This document shows, one piece after another, positions 41,601 to 53,835 of a stretch of DNA of 64,000 nt. The notes under the pieces were generated by a model. The model saw only the letters and a program-made list of their open reading frames with translations, was not told where the DNA came from and did not search any database. The stretch comes from Aphis gossypii (lineage: Eukaryota > Arthropoda > Insecta > Hemiptera > Aphididae). Positions within the stretch are counted from its first letter, which is position 1. Every line of letters starts with the position of its first letter. The position numbers and the translations under genes were made by a program. The stretch covers positions 85,592,604 through 85,656,603 of the forward strand of contig NC_065531.1 in NCBI RefSeq assembly GCF_020184175.1, in the 5' to 3' direction.

Positions 41601-44600
41601 CATGTAATTTTAATAAACTGCGAAGTGAACAAACTTTAGGTACACCACATCCAAATTTCACTAAAACGTAAGAAATAATATCGACATTTTCCTTTGGATT
41701 TGTAACAATTTACATGTCTTACAAGCCACTGCTATGAACTCACAATGTTGTTTAAGTTAGATCTCATAAATTATACTTTAGTTCTTTAAATTATATTATA
41801 AAGCTCAAAGACATAACATAATATTTTGAATATTCTGTATTACAAGATAAAATAAAATGTTTATTGAACTATTTATAATGTATGCATCCTTTGTCTTTGA
41901 GTTTTAATTAATTAAATTGCATATAGTTTTTATTATTATTGTAGTAAGATAAAAGTCTTATTGAGATCATTTTTAATATTAAAAAATTTCTTTTATATCC
42001 TTTAACAATTTATGAATATTTTCATTCTTTAATTTTTTGAATCTTTTTTAGTTTTCAATTTGTCGAAAATCCAAAATTTAACTTTTATTTTATTTCCTTA
42101 CATAACACAATATTAATATTTCATTGAATATTAACCCACAAGATATATTTCAAACATTAACATAAGAATCGTGTAACCAAGCGTATGTTGCAATTTATGG
42201 CTTACACATAATGCACGCTAGCTTAGGTACATCGTAATATATCTTTAAACAGGAAATTCAGATTTAAACTTCAATTATACATCCTTCTTCATTTTGAGAC
42301 ATCTTTAATATCTACACGAAACCACGTTAACTTAATGAGTTTATTTTCATTAGAATTTAGAAATATAATATTAATATTATAAATATTGTTACGTGGTAGA
42401 TAACAATTAAAACGTTGTTTTTTATGTTTATCTCTGATATGGTGTAGCAGTAACAGAAAATACCATACTGTGTAATATGAGAGAATTTATATGTTAATAA
42501 TGTTAGATAAGACACTTAATTATACCGAGAAATTTTCTATTCTACTTTAAGTCTTTTCTATAAATGTTGATTAAAAATTATTTTATAATTAGAAATACTT
42601 GAAAATTAAACGAAAGATATCTATCATGAAAAAAATTCTCCTATCTGTATAAAAATATTAAAAATACGTAAACACAATTTTGTTTTATACAATATACATC
42701 CATTTAAAGTTGAATTCAAATTTAACACACCTATAATAATAGTGGCTCACTTCACATTCAATGTACAACAGGGTGGTACTTACCAACCTTTTATTTTATC
42801 ATATAACTAAGTAAAAATTAATTTAAAACTTTTATTAGAAACATTCATGATGTTCACATTATATATTTTTTTTGGTAATTATCGGTTTAGAGATGTCCAG
42901 TATTAGTTCTCAGTTTAGATTAAAATTTGGATTCAACATCAAAATGTTTGTTGTCTGTTAGCTTTTTTAATATAAATATTGGACTATTTTTAATATATAG
43001 GAGATGAGTTTTAAAATATGAATTTCTAACTGTAATTGTAGTTAATAAATATAATATAATAATAGCTAACTTGAATTAGTTCGTATTTTTTAAAAAAAAT
43101 CGATTTATGTAATTCGAAAAATACAGAAATTGAATAAACTTTTACCTTTCTTGAAATTTGAATTTTTGAGTCTCAACTGTAATTAGATAGGCACACACAT
43201 GGGTAATTTATATGAGTAATTTTTTGGTGTTAAAATGTATTTATTTATCACAATTATTTTAACTCGGTGTTTACATTCTTTGAACATTTTATGCATGCAT
43301 ACATCTAAGTAATGGTTAGGTTATATTATTATACTTTAACTTTAAGCATTAACTATACAATACAATCGTATATAGTTTTTTATTAAGTGATTGGTTGTAT
43401 TAAATAATATAATATTAAAATGAATGAAAATTGAATACGTCATGCAATATTATTTGGTGTTAACACTATTTTTTTGTTATAAGTACCATTATAATCCTTA
43501 AATGAATTAATGAGTATATTGTACTCGGTACAATTGTACTAGGTATCTTACATTATAAGACTCATTTATTTATTAACCAAATTTAGTTAAAAATTAATTA
43601 ATTTATATTTTAAATACAAATTATATTATTATTATTATTACATTTAGTATCAATTGTTAGTAATGTTAATTATAAATACTATTGTGAAAAAAACTGTATT
43701 TATAATTATTAATATATTTTGGTCCTGACTTCTTCACTAGCCTACAGCTTGTTGCGATTACCATAGTCATTTTGTAATCCAATATTTTTACACTATTACA
43801 ATATTATTGCAATAAACAGATTTTTTTATATTATAATAATAATTTTGGATACTAAAAATCTTTAGACAGAAACTATACTAAGCACCGGTACTTTTGTCTT
43901 TGATTTTTAAATAAATTAATTTAACATCAAGCAAACCTTAATAATTTGTTTAAATTTACCTATATTTAATGTAAAACTTCATAGTTAAAAATGTATCTAT
44001 GCAATAACAATTAAATAAATAATATAGTATGTACAACGATTAAGTGTAAAGCAGTAATCATAATTTATAGCTGACATTTGTAGAATACCATGACAGCGCC
44101 TAAAAGCATAGTATATAACTCCTAAATCTAACTAAATTCACATATTTATGAACACCTTTTTTACGTATTTTTTTTTTTTTTTTTTTTAATCTATACCAGT
44201 AAAGCACTCCCATTTATGGTATAAATAAATTAAAATAAATCTCTTTGTAGTTGATAATATTTTATTTCCAACTTTTGTAAGTGATGTAAGTATTTCTTGG
44301 TCTTGTTAATTCTTTTTTGGCTTCATTTTATTATACATATACGAAATATAATAATAAAAAAATATTATATAAAGTTTGAAAAATAATGGAAGTTTAGTAA
44401 CAAGGAATATAATAAACGGAAATTTTGATTAATACAAGAAACCACAAAAGTATGGAAAATCAATTAATTTGATAGGTTTTCAGAAACTTATTAATTATTA
44501 TTTATAATTATAAATAAATATAAAATATTGGTATGTTACAATGTATTGTTTCACCGTATGTACCCCCTAAAACATTAAAATACCTGTCTAAACATTAATA

Positions 44601-44675
44601 ACAATTTTTTCTTTTGGATAACTATAAAATAATACACATTTTAATAATAATTTTGAATCTTATCTGAACAAAGAA

Positions 44676-44704
44676 ATAAAAATTAAAAATTAAAATTAAA
44701 ATTA
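44676..44704. repeat. (AAAATT)n tandem repeat
   Basis: Four to five tandem units of AAAATT or AAAAATT. Confidence 0.8.
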
Positions 44705-47700
44705 CAAATTACATTTATATGTTATGATGATTTTAATAAAAAAAAAAAAATTAATATTATTAGTAACTGATTTATAAATTAGATAAAAACTTTCTTTTCG
44801 TTAGTAAACTTTGTAGTGTATTCAAATAAAACTCTTTGTAGCTGTATATCTACTAACTAACCCTTGTAACGAGTACCATGTATAAATATGTTACATAGAG
44901 AAGCCTATCGATTACCTTGTAATTTAATAAATAAATTGATTAAACAAAAAAAAGTAATGTATTGATAAATTTAGGATGCATAAAATACCCAATTAACTAT
45001 GATAGAGTTCCTACTTCCTAATTCCTAATCACCTGAAAATAATATTAATTTTGTTGATTGCTGAAGAAAATAAATAAGTATTTCACAAATACGTCCTCAG
45101 AGAAAAACTTACTAGTTTAGAAATTTAGACTTTTCAAATAATTTCTGTAGCTTTTTTGTTAATTTCTTGAATAATTAACTGACTATCATCAAAATACCAA
45201 AAACCATGCTGTATACTGTACACTCTACAGTCATGCATAATTGGAATAATAACATAGAATTTACGTTCACTGTGTATTATATTGATTATTAGTAGTTTTA
45301 TTCCAGGTTTAATTCATTATACTCATTAAATATTTTTATTAGGTACCTATAAAGTTATCATAAATTACTAATTTAATTTGTACCTAAGTTATTAGCTATT
45401 TAATTTAAAATGGTTTAAAAATATAAAAATGACCGTACAGCAAATATAATAAAAAAATCGTTCATAACTTTGGAACGAATTCTATAAAAGTTAAATAAAC
45501 TTAAGTGTCATTACTTTTTTCGATTGAGTATATTACTATAAAAATACTATAGACATATTACTTATTATTGTACCTAATTAAATTTTAACTAATGATACAA
45601 ACTAAAGAATTTCAAATATTGATTTAACAAATGGAATTGTTACTCATATTAAACACGTCATGCTAATTAATAAATAATAATGTATCTATATTATTGTATA
45701 GATTTTTGATTTGTAGATTTTAAACTAAAACAGTAATAGATTATTTTTGGGAAAAAGCCACTCAAATATTGATACCACCGATAAGTATTTTTCACTTACT
45801 AAGGTATTGTTCTACGGTGTCCTTGAGATCATACTGATGCTTATCATTGCGTGGATACCTCACGGACTGTTTTCATTCTCAAAAATAACTGAACGTACTT
45901 CGCACACAGACTAGATCTTTATTGTATGTTTTTCGACTATAATAACATCTATACATCAGTTCAAAAAACTATTTGAATTCAAATTTTTGCAACAAGTCAT
46001 ATAAATTTTTATGTCAAATTTAAGTATAGCAATTGCTGTGAATTAAATTCTGAAAACTGCTAGTTACAAGCACAATATGAAAATTCACATTATGTGATAT
46101 ATGTAAATCCCTCTTAACCTACATAATTTAGATTGTAGATAATAATTATTTTATAAGAAAAAAACATTCCACAATACGTGAAACCGATTTAACCGAGATG
46201 TATTCGTAAGGAAAATAGTATATATTTATATTGAAACCTACGTATAATATAAATATTGAGCGCATAAGTATTACTTCGGAAGTCGTTTTATACGCTATAT
46301 AAATTATTCTCGGAGAGTTCAGCCTGTAAAGTTTCTATTGTTTAAAATAATATTTTACATTGTCCCATGTTAAGCCACGCGACAAGGGACAATATTTTGT
46401 CCACCGTCCAAAGTATATTCCATGAATATTGAAAAACGTATAGGCACACATATATACATTTTATACATTCTCTCTACGAGAATAAATACCGACTTAATAT
46501 GAAATAAACACTAACGAATAACGATAAACGTTTTAGTACCGTAGCGTTTCAATTAAAATTGCATACAATTCGTATACTTTTACACATCCGCTAAAATAAC
46601 TATAATATATAGAGAGGTTTTACTGATCTACTCCATAAATACTCATTCTCCGCTGATGATTTTATTTATTTTTCGAGTTAAAAAAAATCATGACTTTACC
46701 TATTTTACGTAATTATCTATTAAATTTTTACATTCAAAGTAGAAATATGAACTTGTTTGGGTTTTTCAATGATATTTTTTACATTATTATTATTGTGTTA
46801 TATGTACAAAATTTCAGTCGGAAAAATGATGGACTGATCGAGAATCATCATGGTGTAACATAACTATACAATACAATAAATGCGAATACCAGAAATTGGT
46901 ACTCCGAAAAACGATTTTTAGATTTTGTTTAGAAACCTATCATATCCTGATGCAGAAAATACTAACAAAATGCTATGCAACGACTCTGCTCGTCATAATA
47001 TCCGTTTACAAATTTAGCGATAACTGCTTTCAAATTATTTAGCATCAATATCTCAAACACAACTATTCCAAAACGAACTGAGCAAATCCATCGAAAATAA
47101 TGCTCACCGACCGGTGTATCCGGTTTTTATTTATTTTGTTTATGCAAATGACGAGTGTATGGTTTTTATGATTCGCATCAGCATTCAGCAAAGTGCGAAC
47201 AAATCCGGACGATACGCTTTGCAATGGACGCATACAATAAGTACACAAAACTATTCACACCTCGTGAATTAATTATGCTGCACAGGCAAAATAATTTTAA
47301 CCGTTAAACAGTACCGTGTGTTTCTCACACATCAAATGTTTATGGCCGTTCGAAATAAAGGGCACTTGCATTTCTACGACTTATTCTACGCGTTTTCGAC
47401 CGTAAATTTTCAATATCAATAATATAGTACCTATATATGTTGCAACTTGCAATGAATGACAAACTATATTTTCATACCGAAGGTAAGTAACAAGGGCACA
47501 GCGCCATGTAGAACGATATGCCCGTGATCGCATGAAACCTATGAGAGTTGAATAAACCATTGAAATGTATAATAAATAGGTACATTAATAATACGTGTAT
47601 GCGTATTTATTCAAATAAACACAAATACGTACTTACGAATAAAATCACTTGCATTTAGTAGTTCGGAACATTATTATGTACCTGATAAACTATTTATAAA

Positions 47701-49599
47701 TTCAAAAATATAAGAAGATACTTAGTAATATTCATGTGTTCAGTGTTTATAATAGTTGTGTATTAACAACAACAAATTGTTTAAGAGAAAAAGTATATAA
47801 TATATATAAATAACTTATATAATAAATTACATTTCAAGTTTTACCGTAACAACCTATGCGCGTAAGCGGTTAAATCGCTTCCCCGAAATGTGTTATTTTA
47901 AAAATCAAAAAATCAAAATCCCTTCAAAATAATGTGTAATTATAAATGTCAACCAGCGCCAAAAATATTCACCCATTATTGTACATTTGTACTACAAATT
48001 GCATTATTCAAAGCTAATCAATAATTAACTTATGAACAGTGACCTCATAAATAATGTTTTATTGTAAATGTTTAATTTACCATGGTATAATTTTTACAGA
48101 GTCGTTTTAGTCTTCAGTATAATGTAATGTTTGGTATCGAATTGGAATTGTATTATTTTTTAAATACACGTATGCGTATACTTGAATAGTGTTGAATAGT
48201 CAGTAACAATATCTGGACCTACCTACGTATAATGTTTATTTATTATTTCCTAGAAGATGGTTTCTTTTTTTTATGTTTTTAGGAGTATATTCTTATTTCG
48301 AAGATCTGAATAATATATTCAGCTCACCATTAAATTGAGCCGACAGACCTTTTTTATATACCTTAAGTAAGTCATGCATTTGTTATTTTGTGTTTATTTT
48401 AATCAAAATATTCTATTTGTATTACCTTTCCTTATTTAAATCTTAGAAAAATATAGTTTGTGCATTTTATTATTATTATTATTTTTTTTTTTTTTTTGAA
48501 GATCGGGTTCCACGATACATATTTTAAACCAGGAAATCCGCTCTGTTGTATAGGTATTGAATTTTCCTCGTCATTAAATAGGTCACTAGCTATACTGATT
48601 AATTCATTTTGAAAATTTAATTCAACAAAAAATAATTCAAGATGGTCTGTCCATCAATATTTATAATTTATATATGATACAAGTAATTAATTTTTCTATT
48701 AGTAAATAGTATAATATGGTAGTTTAAAGGTAGAACTAATTTTTGTCAACAATAAATTACATACATCGTATTATAATAATTGTTATAAAAATATTTCATA
48801 GAGGTAAAATTAATATTGTTATTATTATTAACGGCTATTAATGTATAGATACAAGACCCGAATTCGAAATAGATAAACGGGAGGTGTGAAGACCTCATGC
48901 ATAAATGGGTCATTGTTCCTAATTTTAGCTGCAGTGACTACGGTCACCCTAACCAAAATATGATATCGTTTATCGTACACTATACAATAAGACTACTCAA
49001 AGAAAAAATTCAATGGAGAACATGAGAATATCAGGATATAATACCGGAAATTATTGGATGGTTAGAAAATTTAAATTTTAGTTTATAAAATCATAATATT
49101 ATGCTTTGCTTATTGGTACCTCTATTCATTATTTAAAAATAATTGAATCTAATTAAATTATCTATATATTACACAATTTTTTATACCTTATGAATTATTC
49201 AGTCATGCAGTAGAATTTTTTGAATAAGCTCGTTGTATAAAAATTAAGGACTCACAAATAATATTTTATAAGTTACAATAAAATAACAATTATTGTTATT
49301 TTTCGTTTAAAATATATAACTAATAAAAACCCTTGTATTAAATTGTCTAACTATAGCTATTTTAAATTTTAAATTTCAATTGTTTACTACAAAATAATTT
49401 GCTAATTTTCTATAATATTAAAGTTTAAACGCATGAAAAAAAATTTCACTATATATTTTTAAATAGTTTGCTTATTGTTAATTTATGAGATATCTTATAT
49501 AAAATTTTCAAGATTTCTTAGCTACAAACAACAATTTTATCTTACATAAATAATAAAAAAAAAATGATTTAAAATATCTCTAACAAATAAATAGCATAA

Positions 49600-49922
49600 A
49601 TAAACCCAAAATATTTTGAAAGTTGTATCACGTCTAGAAAATGAAAACATAAATATTTCAATATTTAGTTTAAATTTCAAAGTTTTTACAGAAAACATAT
49701 AGTTTTTCATATTTAACATAGAAAAAAAATTGGTTTTGTCAAAAAATTGTTTTACAGAAAAATTCCCGTTGTATCTTAATTGTTTTGAAAAGTACTGAGA
49801 ATATTTTATTTTTTACCACCCGAAAGACAAGCTTTATAATTCGAAGATTTTTATACCTCTAAAAAAATATAGTGAAACCAATACATTTTCATCACTCTGC
49901 TCAGAATCTAAATGTGGTGATA
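49600..49922 (+). repeat. Dispersed repeat, 3' part
   Basis: It ends with ATCACTCTGCTCAGAATCTA, like the 3' end of the repeat at 34219-35109. It contains CCAAAATATTTTGAAAGTT (49606-49624), shared with 59635-59653. The left border is not clear because the sequence grades into AT-rich DNA. Confidence 0.45.
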
Positions 49923-50049
49923 TTTAAATTAAAATCCTATTATTATTTCAGTAACTAAAACGGTAGACGTTACATTTAGAGTTGATATTTGATTTTTTAT
50001 AAATTCTTATCATCACAATAAATGTGGTATATTAAATAATATAGTAGAG

Positions 50050-50375
50050 CAGTGTTTCCCAACTTTTTTAACACTACAGACCACGTTGATAATATAATAT
50101 TCTATAGGTTCACGGTGGACTACTTCAATTTTGTGAAAACTAGGAATACCTACCTTTCTTTCTTTTTTGCTCATAAACAAGGATACTCAAAAATGTATAT
50201 TTTTATTACTTTACTTTACATTTTATTACTATTATTTTTAATACTAAACTAAATTATAACTAAGACTTAATGATTTTCATGTGATTTTTGTAATTGTTTC
50301 AATTCAAAAATCTATGGAACCTTAGACTACTTATTATAGGCCCACGGGGCACGGACCAACAACTAGGAAACACTC
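50050..50375. mobile_element. Short hAT-like non-autonomous element (AGTGTTTCC ends)
   Basis: The left end starts CAGTGTTTCCCAACTTTTTT and carries ACAGACCACG further in. The right end, reverse-complemented, starts AGTGTTTCCTAGTTGTTGG and continues with a GTCCGTG block. CAGTGTTTCCCAA-type tips with adjacent ACCACG are typical of hAT families. I do not see a convincing 8-bp duplication in the flanks, so the insertion is probably old. The two open frames inside it are short and have no transposase motifs. Confidence 0.6.
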
Positions 50376-52196
50376 TTTTAGACTTTACAGTAAGATTTCG
50401 TTTTTATAACTACAAATACATAAATCTTAAAACAATCTTATTTTTCAAAAAATATATTACAAAAACAATGTTCAATGTTTTAAACAACAAAAACCATTTT
50501 TAATGTCAAAAGGGATTATTACATTCTATAAGACTCTTAATAATCTAAACAAACAATATTAATCGTTAAGATTTTTTTATGTTTGGGTATGTAAAACAAA
50601 GTGAACATATTTTAATTAGCCAAGTTGAAACGCGTTTAATTAATTTTTTTACTTACTTAAAGTTTTGAGAAAAATATTCTACTAAATGTATACTTTGCTA
50701 CACTTGTAAAAATTGACTACGGCGCCACTGCAATACGATATAGTGGTTTTGTGTATATGTTTGTGCACGCTCACATTACTCATATACTCAATATAGTTTC
50801 ATTATTCATAATAATATATTCACATCATATTCCAAATACTAACAAAGCCAAGAGCTTTGATCCAAAATAGCAAAATGTGCGTGTTTTGAACTTATATCAA
50901 TATTGATAATATTACAATTATAATTCAAATAATCATAACAATACCTATAATACCAATGTTCACAGTTTCATGTAACTTATGCCAAATACTAATTATTCAA
51001 AACATTTGTAAATGAAAATATACATAATGGATGAATGGATTAAAATTATCTAATTTAACTCAATAACGGCGTTGCTTACATATATAACGCGTTTATAAAT
51101 TTTAAATAATTGCAAACATGGTGCCTAATATTATAGGTGCATGTATATTAGATGAATTATAATTAAACTTTAAATGATTGCACAACACTAATTATCAAAA
51201 AGGTTCTTTAAATGTTTCGTAATTAAATCAATTCAAAAGATACGTTATAGTATGAGAAACGTTAATATGTAAATAACTTACTACCTAATAACCAAGATTA
51301 AGTAAAATATAAATCGAGAATTATATTTCACTCTGGCAGGTACGCCGAATAAACCTTAAGGCTGGATACTAATTGCAAACACACCACACGCTAGCGGCAT
51401 GTATTTATAATGGGATATGAGGATTTGATCCATCATCCATATGAAAACATAGATAAACCAATAGTATATTTTAAAACAAGATGACGTCAAAACGTTGAAA
51501 ATAAATTAAGTTGTTATTTTGACAAATGTATCATTTTCTTCGATAAAATATCTATATCGTCCAGTTAGCACAACAGTTGTCAATCGTCAGCCCTATTAAA
51601 AATTATTCGATGAATTAATATGTTATATACTTATGTTATATATATATAATACGTGTGACATGTTATTCAGTCATAATATTACATTTTATTAAAGGAATTC
51701 CAAATCAAAATTTAAACTTTATAAAAAATGTTATCCTACGGGTCACTTTACTTTAAATCATTCTACCCCTTCCCTGCCCCCAAATTAAAAATTCAAATAA
51801 ATGTTCGCCTGTCTGTACGCAAAATAATTACATATACGATTAACTGTTAAGTATTAAGATAAATTAATGACGAATATGATTTAATATTTTACATGAAGAA
51901 TACTTAACAATGTACTACAGCGAAGTAAAACTGACTAATTTTATTTTACTCTAATGAGTAATTTATAATAAACATAGATTAGCGCAAATATTATAAATGC
52001 AGAGAATTCTGAATTTGCACCCCGTGGCTTATTGACTTAGGCAATAATATCAGTATGCATATACGAATATAAAGAGGTTTTGGCCTCGGGATAGATTATA
52101 AGTATGTGATATTTTTTTTTTAATAAATAAATTATAAATAAAATGATTCACACTACTACTGAGTTGATAGGTATATAATCGTATTCTATGAATGTT

Positions 52197-52830
52197 TTTT
52201 TTTTATTATTATTTAATTTAAATAAACCCACAGGTGATATTATGGACAAGGCTAATTAAATAATATGAATAATATGTATGTATAACAATGAGTAAATTAT
52301 AATAAAAATTCTATTTAATACGTTAAGATATGTTTATATACTATTAAATAGATTGGTAGCGAATAGCGATGATGAATCTGATTGAAATTAAAATAGAGTT
52401 GGAATTGATAAAGCGAATTATAAATTGAGTGATTTCGGAAGTGTAATAACATTTTTTCTGTCTTTTGCGTATAAATGGCATTCGATGTCTAGGCGGGCCT
52501 TGGAAATAGTGCAGTTTTTTGGCCATTTAAAAACTATGTGATATTTTTTGTGGCTAATTCTTAATCAAGTAATAATGACTTTAAACTTTCTGAGAAATTC
52601 GATTAAGAAAGGTCAGTAATGTTTATTTGTTTAATTTTGAGTACCTACCTTGATGGATTAAGACTACCGCTGGTTGTACCATTCAAGTGTAAATTTGGGT
52701 GAGACAATTTTAGAGAGAAATGATTGTATGAATGATATTGCATTCTTTGCAGCCTGGTCGGCAAATTCATTTTCAATAATGTTGGAGTAGCCAAAGATCC
52801 ATCCATCAATATTATTTACCTCGAAAAGCA
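52197..52830 (-). pseudogene. 5'-truncated non-LTR retrotransposon: RNase H tail, C-terminal block, 3' UTR
   Basis: On the minus strand from about 52830 the frame reads NNIDGWIFGYSNIIENEFADQ followed by AAKNAI. This corresponds to the RNase H signature W.PGHS.I.GNE.AD..AK. After stops, LRISHKKYHIVFKWPKNCT and DIECHLYAKDRKNVITLPKSL (about 52430-52555) match the C-terminal RLRIGHT...HI..EC.LY..R block. The region ends in SLFATNLFNSI and a stop near 52340. A 3' UTR of about 140 bp then leads to an A-rich end (AATAATAATAAAAAAAAAA on the minus strand) at about 52197-52215. Only the 3' end was inserted, as is usual for LINEs cut short by incomplete reverse transcription. The point of 5' truncation is uncertain and I see no clear target duplication. 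Confidence 0.72.
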
Positions 52831-53646
52831 CATTAACTTAATTATATTGGTATACTTCGTGATTATAAATACTTTAATAATTATGTAAATGTATGATAGA
52901 TAATAATATAATGTGTAATTAAAATAATTAATTTGTCTGTGCCTACATTAATAAGCTCTTATTAACTAAATATAAAATAATATGATAATTATATTATAAT
53001 TATTATGTACCAATAACAAAATAACAAGTATAACACTGTAATAATATATATTTATATATTTATTCTTATCTTCTTAATCCTGAGCTATAAATTTTACAAC
53101 TAAAGATTAGTTATCCAAATTTTTAACGAATTAATTTTAATTTATATTTATAAGTTTCTTGCTGCACTTTTATAAAAATAAAATCATACTTAAATTTCAA
53201 AAAAACTATATTTTATTTTCTCAATAATAAACATTAAAACAAAAATACCAAAAGCCAAAAAAAGTGAAAAAAATTTAAAAAATTTTCTATATGTAGCAAT
53301 TTATTATTCTTTAAAATTCAAATATATATATTATACTATATAGTAATACTAATAAGTAATAACCATTGTAAATACATTGAATTTATTATTTCTCCAGTAA
53401 AAAAATTAAAACAATTTAAAATAAGCAAAACTGAATGTTTCCTACACGTAAACTATGTTTTGTCAAATTATTTTTTTTTTCAAATTTATTTTTACAATAA
53501 GTTCGTATACTCATATATTTTTTGAAAATATTTTTATATCAGGTTACCGGTTACATTAATTATAAAATCATAATACATATAAATAAGATAAAATTAAAAA
53601 GACCTTTTTATACGTTTTTGTAAAATCTAAACCTTGCGTTATGTTA

Positions 53647-53652
53647 TTTATT
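53647..53652 (-). terminator. Polyadenylation signal candidate after exon 3
   Basis: AATAAA on the minus strand, 64 bp beyond the TAA of the 39-codon terminal exon. The position is right for a 3' end, though the hexamer is common by chance in this DNA. Confidence 0.45.
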
Positions 53653-53715
53653 AAATATATTATACACCGTACTTCAATAAAATACAAACAATTTATCGAT
53701 AATTTAATGTGAATA

Positions 53716-53835
53716 TTAGTTTATAGACCGACCACCGAAAATTCGTCTCTGTGTTTCATCCCATTCAATGCTGACACGACGCCAATTTTTAGCAGGATTT
53801 ATGGTATTGTATAATGGCTGTTTTTTGAATTTGCC
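53716..53835 (-). CDS. Exon 3 (terminal) of the three-exon minus-strand gene
   Basis: 39 codons and a TAA (53716-53718) after the acceptor TTGTTGTGTGTCAAG. It starts GKFKKQPLYNTINPAKNWRR and ends RRIFGGRSIN. It enters in phase 0, fits the phase-0 donor of exon 2 and continues its basic, Pro-containing style. AATAAA occurs 64 bp downstream. It was too short to show as a long ORF and was found by reading the GC-richer patch near 53.75 kb. Confidence 0.62.
   Translation of the reverse strand, partial: GKFKKQPLYNTINPAKNWRRVSIEWDETQRRIFGGRSIN

Larger units (their letters stand above)
35693..50049. other. Long region with no supportable gene
   Basis: It is dominated by AT-rich unique sequence. 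GC-richer patches at about 36560-36620, 37300-37560, 45790-45920 and 46960-47560 may be regulatory or short exons, but none gives a convincing frame on either strand. The patch ending at 47484 has an ATG frame leading to a strong donor and is discussed under findings. Confidence 0.45.

Noticed and set aside
45790..45920. GC-richer patch with a GTGAG|GTATCC donor on the minus strand
   Set aside because: The frames are short and broken, and no acceptor or partner exon was found.
52344..52526. Minus-strand ATG frame of 60 codons
   Set aside because: It is a shifted frame of the LINE C-terminal block, not a separate gene.
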